This document shows, piece by piece, positions 27,930 through 35,188 of a stretch of DNA of 64,000 nt. The DNA lies in assembly GCA_934525405.1 (NCBI GenBank), contig CAKSZF010000001.1, forward strand, positions 1 to 64,000, given 5' to 3'. Origin of the DNA: an uncultured Faecalibacterium sp. (GTDB lineage Bacteria > Bacillota > Clostridia > Oscillospirales > Ruminococcaceae). The translations under genes were made by a program, and so were the position numbers. Every line of letters starts with the position of its first letter. The stretch's first letter is position 1. The notes beneath the pieces were generated by a model. The model had not been told where the DNA came from. It did no database searches and saw only the letters and a program-made list of their open reading frames with translations.

Positions 27930-29042
27930 TTAGACGAGTGGCATCAAATCGGATTCATCCTTGGAGGAAGAGGAAGTACTGAGAGTTTCCAGCCTTGACA
28001 CGAGTTCCTGCTGCTTATTGGGGTACAGATGGGCGTATGTCCGCATGACAACAGGAACAGTATCCCCGATCCGCTTGGCCACCAGAACAATAGAGTACCC
28101 AAGTTCGATACAGAGAGAAACGTGGCTGTGCCGAAGATCGTGGACACGAATGTCCGGCAGATAGGTTATCTGGGTGCAGCGGGTCAATTCTTTGTTGAGG
28201 GCTGTACAGGTCATGTAAAATACCCGGTCATCTGGGGTCAGGCCGTATAGTTTAGAACAGTAGGTACGAAATTCTTCTGCCAGCCAATGGGGGATAGGCA
28301 CATTTCTGTTGCCGCCCTTTTTGCTATTCTTGGTGGGGCCGAGAATGTCTTGACCCTTTTTCCGGTGATAAGTTTTATAGATTCGCAACTGGTCATCATC
28401 AGTCAGGTCTTTCGGCAGCAGCGCCAACATTTCACCTTCACGGCATCCTGTCCAAAACAGAATGTCAAATGCCAGGAGATAGGCTTCATTGCGGAATTCC
28501 TTCCGCAAAATTTCATACTGGTCTTTCGTTATGATAAGCATTTCCCCGGCAACGGAGGAACCCATATAGCCGGCCGCATCGCACGGGTTGAACCGAAGGC
28601 CGTAGAATGTCTGGGCGTAGTTGAAGAGGGCAGTCAACTGTGCGTGGATAGTGTAGAGATATGTTTCGGCATAGGGCAGACCAGTGGCTTCGCCCATCTC
28701 CTTGACCCGCTGTTGCCAGTCTCGAATGTCCAGGGCTGTGATTTCGTTCATTTTCCGGTTTCCGAGAAGCGGAACAATTTTGGTGTCAAAAATATTTCGC
28801 TTAGTGTCCATTGTGGTGCCACGGACATGATGCTCCCGGTCGTTGAAGTATAACTCCACAAAGCTGGCAAGTGTCATATCACAGCTTTTGGCTTTCTGCA
28901 GATGAAATTCCCGCTCCCACTCCTGCGCTTCGCGGCGGGTTTTGAAGCCGCGCTTGCGCTTTTGCTTCTGCGCTCCGGTGAAATCAGTATATCGAAACTG
29001 GCAATACCAAGTTCCCGTTTTTTCGTCTTTATAGCAGGGCAT
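27930..29042 (-). CDS. int: Tyrosine-type site-specific integrase
   Basis: A 370-residue phage integrase. The N-terminal part (to about 55) is an arm-binding type domain with aromatic and basic residues (WYCQFRYTDFTG), a SAM-like core-binding domain covers about 57-160, and the catalytic domain has Arg201 (TGCREGE), His301 and Arg304 (HDLRH) and nucleophile Tyr336 (RTYAH). AGGAGG lies 8 bases before the ATG. It should recombine attP with the 3' end of guaA. No excisionase is adjacent; the small HTH protein at 36707 is a candidate. Confidence 0.94.
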   Translation of the reverse strand: MPCYKDEKTGTWYCQFRYTDFTGAQKQKRKRGFKTRREAQEWEREFHLQKAKSCDMTLASFVELYFNDREHHVRGTTMDTKRNIFDTKIVPLLGNRKMNEITALDIRDWQQRVKEMGEATGLPYAETYLYTIHAQLTALFNYAQTFYGLRFNPCDAAGYMGSSVAGEMLIITKDQYEILRKEFRNEAYLLAFDILFWTGCREGEMLALLPKDLTDDDQLRIYKTYHRKKGQDILGPTKNSKKGGNRNVPIPHWLAEEFRTYCSKLYGLTPDDRVFYMTCTALNKELTRCTQITYLPDIRVHDLRHSHVSLCIELGYSIVLVAKRIGDTVPVVMRTYAHLYPNKQQELVSRLETLSTSSSSKDESDLMPLV

Positions 29043-29071
29043 CGAATATACCTCCTGAAGAGTTTATAAAT

Positions 29072-29107
29072 CCCCGACCATTTTTATAATGGCCGGGGTC
29101 TTTTTTT
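29072..29107 (+). terminator. Terminator-like hairpin upstream of int
   Basis: CCCCGACCATT (29072-29082) pairs with AATGGCCGGGG (29088-29098), one mismatch on + that becomes G-U on -, followed on + by TC and seven T. It lies in the leader of int, so on - it may shape the integrase mRNA; on + it would stop antisense transcription. Confidence 0.55.
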
Positions 29108-29110
29108 GTG

Positions 29111-29154
29111 TAAAATAACGCATTCCGTTATTTTATCACAAAATTCGTTATAAT
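29111..29154 (+). promoter_or_regulatory. Palindrome and -10 box before the 43-residue peptide gene
   Basis: TAAAATAACG (29111-29120) and CGTTATTTTA (29126-29135) form a perfect 10-bp inverted repeat with a 5-base centre. A TATAAT box follows at 29149-29154, so the palindrome covers the -35 position and would act as an operator. Confidence 0.5.
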
Positions 29155-29238
29155 CTTCCAAATACTGGAAAATAAAAAGATTGAGATTTACTCTTTTTAG
29201 TGTGCACGGGTTGTGTGCCGGGAAGAGGTGAAAATTTA

Positions 29239-29370
29239 ATGGCTTCTACAATGGAATGCACAGAGTACAGAAAAGTTCTTGACGATGCCTTGAAGGATGA
29301 AATCAAGGACTTGACTGCTGACCAAATCCAGCAAGTGCTTGAATACATTAGCCAGCTGAGACAGCGCTAA
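29239..29370 (+). CDS. 43-residue helical peptide, unknown function
   Basis: A free-standing gene of 43 codons from ATG 29239 to TAA 29370, with GAGGTG 8 bases upstream, a -10 box at 29149 and a strong terminator at 29380-29429, so it looks like a complete transcription unit. The product is a charged helix ending LTADQIQQVLEYISQLRQR. This tail resembles the C-terminal helix of the nearby repressor at 30472 (LTTVEVQEVLRYIRFLK), with matching Leu, Thr, Gln, Val-Leu and Tyr-Ile positions. That may hint at an interaction with repressor oligomers; this is inference. Confidence 0.6.
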   Translation: MASTMECTEYRKVLDDALKDEIKDLTADQIQQVLEYISQLRQR

Positions 29371-29379
29371 TCTCTGTGC

Positions 29380-29429
29380 AACAGCCATTCTCATACTATC
29401 AAGCGTGAGAATGGCTGTTTTATTTTTTT
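29380..29429. terminator. Terminator between the small peptide gene and the SAP gene
   Basis: AACAGCCATTCTCA (29380-29393) pairs with TGAGAATGGCTGTT (29406-29419), followed by a T-rich tail. It serves the + peptide gene and overlaps the stop of the converging SAP gene. Confidence 0.85.
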
Positions 29430-30460
29430 GAATGCCGAGCATCGAAGCGTTTGTTGTAGCTATCAACAACAGGGGCTAAAGCATCGTAACCCTCAGTCAA
29501 GTATCTTTTTAGCAAAGAAAAAGCCTCGGATTTTGAGCATATACAGTCCGGGAAAGCATTCTCAAGAAAAGATTCATTATAAATTTCATCAAGTTCCGAT
29601 GCACTAACAGAACCGTTTTCTATAAATTTTATTACATTACCTATGATTCTGGGAGCAATCATAGCCTGCGATTTAACAGGAAGGCCGCAGCGGCGAGAAG
29701 ATAAATAGCTGTTATAGGCTTCCAACGTGGAAAAATAAAACAAATCGAAGCGGTAGAGCTTGATTGCTGTGCTAAGTGCTAAAGGCCACTGTTCCTCAGA
29801 ATCATAAAGATCCATAACTTTCCACATACAACTGCGCCAGCAACTGTACTCCCCATGAATGCGATATGCGTACGCAGTGGATATGTTTTTTTCAATTTGC
29901 TTTTGACGACTTTCATGAATCGCAAAATGACCGGCTTCGGTCACTAAATAGCGATTTCCAATAAGTCCTTCTTTTTTTAAGTTGGAAGTAGAAACGTTAT
30001 CAATAATCCGCTGAATCAAAACGCTTTTAGTTCCATTAACAGGAAGATTGTGGGTAGACAGGATATTCTTTAGTTCGGGGACTTTAAATGCGGAGAGATC
30101 CATTGACGGGGAAACAAAAGAAATGTAGCCTGCACCCCATAGACGATGAAGGAGCGAATTAAAATCAATGCCCCGTTGCGCTGTCCAATATCTTCCTATG
30201 GAAGGAGAGTTGAATTTGATTCGCTCTATATCGGATAGGAACTCCAACTCCCAGAATGTAAATGTTCCAGCGTAGGCGGGAGAACTTTCGATATCTGATA
30301 GGTCGATTCTGTCCAAGTTTGCAGCATGATCGTCATTCATCTTTTGGATTTCTTCAGGTGTTTTTGGCTTAAATTCGCTGAAAGGCACAACCTTCGGAAC
30401 TGGAGGGCAAGCTGGAATGTTGGATTTCTTGCGATGGAAAAGTCTGTCAAAGAATCCCAT
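29420..30460 (-). CDS. SAP-domain phage protein
   Basis: A 346-residue protein with a SAP-like helix-turn-helix motif at about 122-156 (FKVPELKNILSTHNLP, TKSVLIQRI), a fold that binds nucleic acid. The rest is not recognised; a TFTFWELEFLSDIERI stretch and a Cys-containing C-terminal half are seen. It lies in the lysogeny operon behind the first repressor and is probably expressed from the repressor promoter, which suits a lysogenic-conversion or superinfection function. AAGGAG lies 7 bases before the ATG. Confidence 0.7.
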   Translation of the reverse strand: MGFFDRLFHRKKSNIPACPPVPKVVPFSEFKPKTPEEIQKMNDDHAANLDRIDLSDIESSPAYAGTFTFWELEFLSDIERIKFNSPSIGRYWTAQRGIDFNSLLHRLWGAGYISFVSPSMDLSAFKVPELKNILSTHNLPVNGTKSVLIQRIIDNVSTSNLKKEGLIGNRYLVTEAGHFAIHESRQKQIEKNISTAYAYRIHGEYSCWRSCMWKVMDLYDSEEQWPLALSTAIKLYRFDLFYFSTLEAYNSYLSSRRCGLPVKSQAMIAPRIIGNVIKFIENGSVSASELDEIYNESFLENAFPDCICSKSEAFSLLKRYLTEGYDALAPVVDSYNKRFDARHSKK

Positions 30461-30471
30461 GATTTATCTCC

Positions 30472-30807
30472 TTATTGCGGCAACTGCTCCCGTTCGCTGT
30501 ACTTTAAAAAACGAATATAGCGCAGAACTTCTTGAACCTCAACAGTTGTTAGACCTTTTGCTGCATCCAATAGCAGTTGCTGATCTTTGGTCATGCTAGA
30601 AGAAGGTTCATAACTAACGCCGTCTAGCAACTCGTTCGTTGAAACACTAAGATATCTTGCTAGTTGAGCAACAACGTCAGCCTTGGGGGTGGTTCCGCGT
30701 CGCTTCCATCCGCTAGGTGCTGCATTGCTTAAACCGCAAGCAAGGGCAACTTTTGTTGGCGTCACACCACGAATATCACAGTATTTCTTGAAATTATCAT
30801 AAAACAT
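30472..30807 (-). CDS. CI-like XRE repressor 1
   Basis: A 111-residue phage repressor with an N-terminal HTH (TPTKVALACGLSNAAPSGWKRRG) and a C-terminal helical tail (LTTVEVQEVLRYIRFLKY), without a LexA-type protease domain. The frame reaches further upstream, but ATG 30807 has GGAGG 8 bases before it and gives MFYDNFKKYCD, like the start of repressor 3. It faces a rightward promoter whose spacer holds one of two palindromic operators. The SAP gene lies 11 bases downstream. Confidence 0.85.
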   Translation of the reverse strand: MFYDNFKKYCDIRGVTPTKVALACGLSNAAPSGWKRRGTTPKADVVAQLARYLSVSTNELLDGVSYEPSSSMTKDQQLLLDAAKGLTTVEVQEVLRYIRFLKYSEREQLPQ

Positions 30808-30846
30808 CAACAAATCCTCCATGAAAAATTTAGCAAAATAACAAAA

Positions 30847-30931
30847 TAGCAAATGCTAGCTACTATACGACTTGAAAACACTAGCGTTTGCTAGTATAAT
30901 ATCTAACAAATGAATCGTACACCTGTTAGAT
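30847..30931. promoter_or_regulatory. Immunity switch 1: operators, rightward promoter and start-site palindrome
   Basis: Operators TAGCAAATGCTA (30847-30858) and CTAGCGTTTGCTAG (30881-30894) share half-site TAGC. The rightward promoter is TTGAAA (30872-30877), 17 bases, TATAAT (30895-30900), with the second operator filling the spacer. A leftward -10 TATAGT is at 30867-30862. Directly after the -10 lies ATCTAACA-N15-TGTTAGAT (30901-30931), repeated at switch 2. Confidence 0.8.
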
Positions 30932-30945
30932 AAGGAGTGCATAGC

Positions 30946-31539
30946 ATGAAATTTGCAGACATCAACAAAATGTTCACCGCTGAAGTAAGCAAGTACTTGG
31001 CGCGTGGATATCACTTCAACACGGCAAGCATGAGCGGGAGCCAAGGTGAAATCGCCAAGGTTGATTTGACCAACGGTACGGAGATAATTCGAGTTTTGCT
31101 TCGAACCTTTTCCGATGGCTGGGATAAGCAGGGAACGGAACTGTTTGTTGGCCGTGTGGCCGAGAAAGAGAACGTACATCGGGATGCGGCCTACTGCGTC
31201 AACACGATTTGGAATAACCGTCTGGAGCCGGTCAGTAGCCAGCGCTTCTACGAAGTGAGTGGTTATGGAGATTCCAACAAGTTCTATGGCACAGAAGCGG
31301 ATGCGGAAGCCGTTAGCAAGGTACGGATGCGCCGCTATGCACAATGCCAGAGCCGCCAGAATAAGGACATGACCAACGCCCAAACTATCAAGATTGCCGT
31401 TTCGTTCATTCGCCGGAAACTGGGCATCAAGAACGTGGATAAGAGCCGTATTGAGGTATTCCGCACGCCGGATTACCGGTACATCATCAGCTATCGCGGC
31501 ACTGGGTACCAGCTGAACAGAAAGGAGAACGAAAAATGA
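30946..31539 (+). CDS. Phage early protein of unknown function
   Basis: First gene of the rightward unit at switch 1, 197 residues. The ATG at 30946 has AAGGAG at 30932-30937; the GTG at 30937 would overlap that site. The sequence is mixed alpha/beta with an N-terminal KFADINKMFTAEVSKYL stretch and an Arg-rich centre (KVRMRRYAQCQSRQNKD). I do not recognise a family. Its stop overlaps the next start (ATGA), so it is coupled to the antirepressor gene. Confidence 0.75.
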   Translation: MKFADINKMFTAEVSKYLARGYHFNTASMSGSQGEIAKVDLTNGTEIIRVLLRTFSDGWDKQGTELFVGRVAEKENVHRDAAYCVNTIWNNRLEPVSSQRFYEVSGYGDSNKFYGTEADAEAVSKVRMRRYAQCQSRQNKDMTNAQTIKIAVSFIRRKLGIKNVDKSRIEVFRTPDYRYIISYRGTGYQLNRKENEK

Positions 31540-32291
31540 CGGGAAACATACTTGCTTTTGAAAATGCAGAGTTCGGCATCATCCGAACGCAGAGCATTGA
31601 TGGCAATCCATGGTTTGTGGGCAAGGATGTGGCCACAGCGCTGGGCTACACTGATTGTGACCAAGCAATCCGCAATCATGTTGACGTAGAGGATAAGCTG
31701 ACCCGTTGTTTTGACGGGTCAGGCCAGAAAAGAACTATGACCATCATTAACGAATCTGGCCTATACAGTTTGATATTCTCCAGCAAGCTCGAATCGGCAA
31801 AGCGTTTCAAGCGGTGGGTGACGAGTACGGTACTTCCATCTATCAGAAAGACCGGTGGATATCTTGCTGGACAAGAACAACTGACCAATAAAGAGATCAT
31901 GGCACGTGCTTTGATTTTGGCACAAAAGCAGATCGAAAAAGCAAATGCAAGAATTGCAATTCTTGAGGAAAAGAATCGAAACTCATTCGGAGCCGAAATT
32001 ATAAGAGAAGATAGCATCTCAGTGGGTGAATATGCAACTTTTCTACGTCAGAATGGCGTAAATATTGGTCGAAACCGTTTGTTCGCATATTTCTTTGAAA
32101 ATGGATACATGACAAGAGGCTCTAGATCAGAAGAACACTTCCCGACAAAAAAATCCTTGGATTTGGGGCTGTTTGAGATGTCTGGGAGGACAATAAAGGT
32201 TTCCTTGCTAGGAAGAAAGTATTTTAACGAAGTATTCCTTACGAATGCGGAACAATCATCATGCTATTTTACAAGGAGAACTAAGCCATGA
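31536..32291 (+). CDS. BRO-family phage antirepressor
   Basis: A 251-residue protein with an N-terminal BRO domain (NPWFVGKDVATALGYTDCDQA, then SGLYSLIFSSKLESAKRFKRWVT) and a C-terminal KilAC/ANT-type DNA-binding domain (ISVGEYATFLRQNGVNIGRNRLFAYF). Such antirepressors bind and inactivate CI-like repressors during induction or superinfection. It lies three genes behind switch 1 and would pair with repressor 1. A second antirepressor of another family lies at 35181. Confidence 0.88.
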   Translation: MTGNILAFENAEFGIIRTQSIDGNPWFVGKDVATALGYTDCDQAIRNHVDVEDKLTRCFDGSGQKRTMTIINESGLYSLIFSSKLESAKRFKRWVTSTVLPSIRKTGGYLAGQEQLTNKEIMARALILAQKQIEKANARIAILEEKNRNSFGAEIIREDSISVGEYATFLRQNGVNIGRNRLFAYFFENGYMTRGSRSEEHFPTKKSLDLGLFEMSGRTIKVSLLGRKYFNEVFLTNAEQSSCYFTRRTKP

Positions 32292-32662
32292 AAGCACTGA
32301 AAATTGAGCCGGGCAAAGCCCCGGAACGCATTAACGTTGCCAACGAACTTGCAAGCCTGCAGAGCCTCGTAGGCGGCTATATTGAGGTGGTTTACCCGGA
32401 TGAACGCCGCCCGGTCGGCCTGATCTGCAATGAGGAGGGTAAGTGCTGCGGGCTTGAACTGAACCGGGCGTTGTACAAGAACGGTAAGCCCTACGACATC
32501 ATTGCCGGCACGTTCTTGGTAGTTGGGCTCTCGGCGGAGGACTTCACGGATCTGCGGGAAGAAGATGCAGCCTATTTCGAGAAGCTGTTCCGCTCGCCGG
32601 AAAAGTTTCAGCGATTCGCCGGGAGGCTCGTTATCTCCAAGGTGGTTCCTGGCGGGGTGTAA
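32288..32662 (+). CDS. DUF3846 domain protein
   Basis: A 124-residue protein fitting DUF3846, a small family in phages and plasmids of Firmicutes with unknown function. Visible features are LQSLVGGYIEVVYPDE, LICNEEGKCCGLELNRAL and the central DIIAGTFLVVG. It overlaps the antirepressor stop by 4 bases and is the last gene of the first rightward unit. Its stop codon lies in the loop of a terminator hairpin. Confidence 0.8.
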   Translation: MKALKIEPGKAPERINVANELASLQSLVGGYIEVVYPDERRPVGLICNEEGKCCGLELNRALYKNGKPYDIIAGTFLVVGLSAEDFTDLREEDAAYFEKLFRSPEKFQRFAGRLVISKVVPGGV

Positions 32663-32710
32663 ACCCCGCCTTTCTCAAAAACCGAAAAAACCGAATGGGT
32701 TTTTTCGGTT
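32651..32710 (+). terminator. Tandem terminators after the DUF3846 gene
   Basis: GGCGGGG (32651-32657) pairs with CCCCGCC (32664-32670) around the stop codon, then TTTCTC. A second stem AACCGAAAAAACC (32680-32692) pairs with GGTTTTTTCGGTT (32698-32710). Confidence 0.7.
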
Positions 32711-32976
32711 ACGTTCGCTTTTTTGGGTTTTGATGGGTTTTGAAAAACACAAACATAAAAGTGAAATTCAAGGTCGAAAAGTCAAATTTGAAGGTCAAAT
32801 ATCAAAATTGGATGCAAAGTAGTTCTTGATAAATCGACGATTTTTCTAAATGTGTGTGAAACGTGAAAACCCATTGGGTTTTTTAAAAACCGAAAAAACC
32901 CATCTTCTTAAGAAAAGAAGAAGAAAAAGAATAAGAAGATATGAAGACTATCGTCTTCATCACGCGCGGGCGCGCG
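32663..32976 (+). pseudogene. 314-bp stretch without an intact gene; possible remnant of a replication-gene linker
   Basis: No convincing gene. After the terminators the AAAACC and GGGTTTT words recur (32866-32882 forms another hairpin). The + frame from 32850 reads NPLGFLKTEKTHLLKKRR, similar to the low-complexity linker of the replisome organiser at 41714 (ENPENRMGFEESTTEEN). A perfect 8-bp hairpin, ATGAAGAC-TATC-GTCTTCAT, at 32941-32960 may terminate repressor 2. I read this as a decayed fragment, with low confidence. Confidence 0.3.
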
Positions 32977-33222
32977 TTATATGGCTGATGACGAGGACGA
33001 ATCCAACTGGTGAAGAACAGGATCGTCGGTGCGGCCAAGCAGGTAGTCAACGGAACAATCCAGTTTGTCCGCAAGCAACATGAGCGTTTTTCCAGACGGA
33101 GGATCTTCTGCATTCTTCCAGCGTGTGACGGCTCCAGATGAGATGCCAAGCTCTTTGGCAAGCGGATTTGGCTTTGTTCCGCGGATTTCGCACATCCGAT
33201 AAAAACGTTCCCAAAACAACAA
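32977..33222 (-). CDS. CI-like XRE repressor 2
   Basis: A short XRE protein of about 81 residues, almost only the HTH domain: FWERFYRMCEIRGTKPNPL, KELGISSGAVTRWKN and LADKLDCSVDYLLGR. The frame extends up to 33261, but no ATG fits. A TTG at 33222 has AAGGTGG 8 bases upstream and gives the typical FWERFY start; the ATG at 33252 would place coding sequence inside the operator region. It faces a rightward promoter flanked by two TCTCAC-N4-GTGAGA sites. The product ends in a Ser-rich tail. Confidence 0.78.
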   Translation of the reverse strand: MLFWERFYRMCEIRGTKPNPLAKELGISSGAVTRWKNAEDPPSGKTLMLLADKLDCSVDYLLGRTDDPVLHQLDSSSSSAI

Positions 33223-33255
33223 ATAGAACACCACCTTTTTGTGCAAAAGCATGAA

Positions 33256-33341
33256 TCTCACAAAAATGAGAATATTGTATTGCTATCTCACTTTTGTGAG
33301 ATTATAATATATCTAACAAGTGATTCATTCACCTGTTAGAT
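33256..33341. promoter_or_regulatory. Immunity switch 2: operators, rightward promoter and start-site palindrome
   Basis: Operators TCTCACAAAAATGAGA (33256-33271, one mismatch) and TCTCACTTTTGTGAGA (33286-33301, perfect). Promoter TTGCTA (33280-33285), 17 bases, TATAAT (33303-33308); the perfect operator fills the spacer. ATCTAACA-N15-TGTTAGAT (33311-33341) follows, as in switch 1. Confidence 0.8.
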
Positions 33342-33357
33342 GGAAAGGAAACGCAAC

Positions 33358-33513
33358 ATGGAGAGATTTGTAGCACCCATGGCTACATGGGAAATCGTGG
33401 GCGGCGACCTGCCGCCTGTCCGGGTTCGTGCCCGGACGTTCGATGAAGCACTTGCAAAGGCAAGGCTTCGCGATTCCGGCTATTGTGCCGGATGGGTCGT
33501 TGAGGAGGGCTGA
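33358..33513 (+). CDS. 51-residue early protein
   Basis: First gene of the switch 2 rightward unit, ATG 33358 to TGA 33513, with AAAGGAAA upstream. The product (MERFVAPMATWEIVGG at the start, DEALAKARLRDSGYCAGWVVEEG at the end, given here as two separate parts of the chain) has an aromatic strand and one helix. It occupies the place of a Cro protein but shows no HTH that I can see. Function unknown. Confidence 0.6.
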   Translation: MERFVAPMATWEIVGGDLPPVRVRARTFDEALAKARLRDSGYCAGWVVEEG

Positions 33514-33517
33514 ATGA

Positions 33518-33655
33518 GTGAAACGGGGCGAACTGCCAGCTGAGTACATCGGCAAACGTCCACAGAGAAGCGATTTGAGCTGCATATCCTATCAGATGGC
33601 AAATTCCTCGCGGAAGAACAGAAAATGCAAAATAGAACCATCTGAGCGGCTCTGA
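33518..33655 (+). CDS. 45-residue basic protein, GTG start
   Basis: GTG 33518 to TGA 33655, with a perfect AGGAGG at 33503-33508, inside the end of the preceding gene, 9 bases from the start. This strong ribosome site is the main support. The product is basic (LPAEYIGKRPQRSDLSC, KNRKCKIEPSERL). No family recognised. Confidence 0.4.
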   Translation: MKRGELPAEYIGKRPQRSDLSCISYQMANSSRKNRKCKIEPSERL

Positions 33656-33695
33656 GAGCTGTTTCCGTACCGAATGAGAGAAAGGAAAAGCAAAA

Positions 33696-33839
33696 ATGAA
33701 AAAATTCGTCAAAATTATGCTGGAACACCTGCGGGATGCGGAGCTTTGGTTGCGGTACTCCGATTGGGGGCCATTTGTCGTGCCAAGCATCTCGCTGGCG
33801 GTGTCCGTCCTCGCGCTGATTGTGAATCTGATGCGCTGA
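33696..33839 (+). CDS. 47-residue single-span membrane protein
   Basis: ATG 33696 to TGA 33839 with AAAGGAAAA upstream. A basic N-terminus (MKKFVKIML) precedes a Trp-containing amphipathic stretch and one membrane helix (VVPSISLAVSVLALIVNLM). It faces the converging 110-residue membrane protein gene, 12 bases away, with no terminator between. Function unknown. Confidence 0.6.
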   Translation: MKKFVKIMLEHLRDAELWLRYSDWGPFVVPSISLAVSVLALIVNLMR

Positions 33840-33851
33840 AACAAGTCGGTG

Positions 33852-34184
33852 TCAAGGCTTGAACAGGGCGATAATGGAAATCACGATAGCGATGATGGAA
33901 AGAACCAACGGAGCCCACCAGCGCCAATTATCTTTCCGATCAGTGTCAAGCGTGTCGTGTCCTTTATCCGTCAATTTGAAAAGGTCGTCGGGGCAGTAGA
34001 CTGGATGACCGTTCTCAAAGCGAGTGTACGATTCCCAGCGAACAAGTTTCGATGAGCAAAGAGTATTCAACTCCCGTAAAGGGTCGGAAAGATGCTGCTT
34101 TTCGCAAAAAGACTCGAACTGCTTCCGTGAAAATGTTTTTTTCTCAAATTGGGACAGGAATTTTATTAACTGGTTTTGTGTCAC
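33852..34184 (-). CDS. Tail-anchored small protein of the lysogeny module
   Basis: A 110-residue protein with a soluble, possibly winged-helix N-terminal part (SRKQFESFCEKQHLSDPL) and a single C-terminal membrane helix (APLVLSIIAIVISIIAL). The start is a GTG at 34184 with GGAGG 9 bases upstream. It follows repressor 3 by 17 bases on the same strand, so it is expressed in the lysogen. Membrane proteins in this position often exclude other phages; here that is a guess. Confidence 0.65.
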   Translation of the reverse strand: MTQNQLIKFLSQFEKKTFSRKQFESFCEKQHLSDPLRELNTLCSSKLVRWESYTRFENGHPVYCPDDLFKLTDKGHDTLDTDRKDNWRWWAPLVLSIIAIVISIIALFKP

Positions 34185-34201
34185 AAAAATACGCCTCCGC
34201 G

Positions 34202-34753
34202 TTATTTCCGCTGGCTCAGAATGAACTGAAGGAAATCCATAACCTTTTGGCGTTCTTCATCTGTCAGATTTGAAAGATTGGATATAAGATCCTGCATGGA
34301 TGCGGGAATCGAAATTTCGGTAAGGGGATCATTAGAATCAAACGGTGAAATGGAATCAGAGTAATAGCTCAAAGGATACAGGTGAAGGTAATATTTGAAG
34401 AAATGAAGAAGATTTGCATAGTTAAGATCAGATGGAATGTGCTGTGCAATGTAGGTTTCCAACAGAACCTCATAAGGCTGATTGAGAGCAATGGCAATAT
34501 TTTGGATGATTTTTTCAAGTTCGGAGCCAACCGGGGGAAGTTGATGCGCAGCGGTTAGCTGTTCGGCGGGAACACCAAAATATTCGGCAAGTTTGTGCAA
34601 GGTTGAATCAGAGGGGATTTTCCCTTGTTTCCAACCACTTGCAGCAGCATTGGACAGACCGATAGCATGTGCCACACCAGATGGAGTAGTCTTTTGACCG
34701 GTTTTTCGCTCGTGCTCTACACATAAAGCAACAAAATTGTCGTAAAATCCCAT
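34202..34753 (-). CDS. CI-like XRE repressor 3
   Basis: A 183-residue repressor. The N-terminal HTH (TTPSGVAHAIGLSNAAASGWKQGK) is close to that of repressor 1, and the same GFYDNF start is present. A longer C-terminal region ends in LTDEERQKVMDFLQFILSQRK, again like repressor 1. No protease-type catalytic pair is evident, so inactivation by the AntA-type antirepressor at 35181 rather than RecA-driven cleavage is likely. Start ATG 34753 with AAGGAG 5 bases upstream. Confidence 0.85.
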   Translation of the reverse strand: MGFYDNFVALCVEHERKTGQKTTPSGVAHAIGLSNAAASGWKQGKIPSDSTLHKLAEYFGVPAEQLTAAHQLPPVGSELEKIIQNIAIALNQPYEVLLETYIAQHIPSDLNYANLLHFFKYYLHLYPLSYYSDSISPFDSNDPLTEISIPASMQDLISNLSNLTDEERQKVMDFLQFILSQRK

Positions 34754-34811
34754 AATAACTCCTTTTGATTTGTGCATGATGATGAAAAGCTAGAAAAGCT
34801 AACAAAACGAC

Positions 34812-34867
34812 TTGAAAATTAACTAATCACACTGTATAATAAACTTGTTAGTTAGAAAAGTTAGTTA
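34812..34867. promoter_or_regulatory. Immunity switch 3: rightward promoter with TTAGTTA repeats
   Basis: TTGAAA (34812-34817), 17 bases, TATAAT (34835-34840). TTAACTAA (34819-34826) lies in the spacer; TTAGTTAG (34848-34855) and GTTAGTTA (34860-34867) lie behind the -10. The bases around the -35 (ACGACTTGAAAA) are identical to switch 1, but the palindrome shared by switches 1 and 2 is absent. Confidence 0.75.
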
Positions 34868-34963
34868 TCGGAAAGAGATAAATCAGAAAAGTTAATGAAT
34901 GATTTTATTATAACACCGTGAGTTAATTTATTCAACTGCAATTATAAGGAATAGGAGGAAATC

Positions 34964-35188
34964 ATGAAAAATCCGCAAAAGGCACTTCCCGCAGAGTGGA
35001 CAGGGGAACTCCTTGGAAAGATGCACAATCACCGAATTTCAAACAGAGATATCGCAAAAGAACTTGGAGTTACGGCTGCATATATCAGTATGGTGTTCAA
35101 TGGAGATGCAAACCCTAAGAATGCCAAAGAACGGCTGAATGCGGCATACGAAGCAATCGTAAGTCGAAGGGAGAAAAAACATGGATAA
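34964..35188 (+). CDS. Small Cro-like HTH protein
   Basis: A 74-residue XRE-type protein consisting of one helix-turn-helix (ISNRDIAKELGVTAAYISMVFNG). AGGAGG lies just before the ATG. It is the first gene of the switch 3 rightward unit, the usual position for Cro, and overlaps the antirepressor start by 8 bases. It resembles the C-terminal HTH of the next gene in length and spacing. Confidence 0.8.
   Translation: MKNPQKALPAEWTGELLGKMHNHRISNRDIAKELGVTAAYISMVFNGDANPKNAKERLNAAYEAIVSRREKKHG

Noticed and set aside
27690-29042. tRNA gene as the integration target
   Set aside because: I see no tRNA-like fold near int. The guaA 3' end is the target here. I recognised no tRNA or rRNA gene anywhere in the window.
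32850-33083. 77-codon + frame NPLGFLKTEKT...
   Set aside because: It runs antisense into repressor 2 and has no ribosome site. I treat the first part as a possible remnant only.
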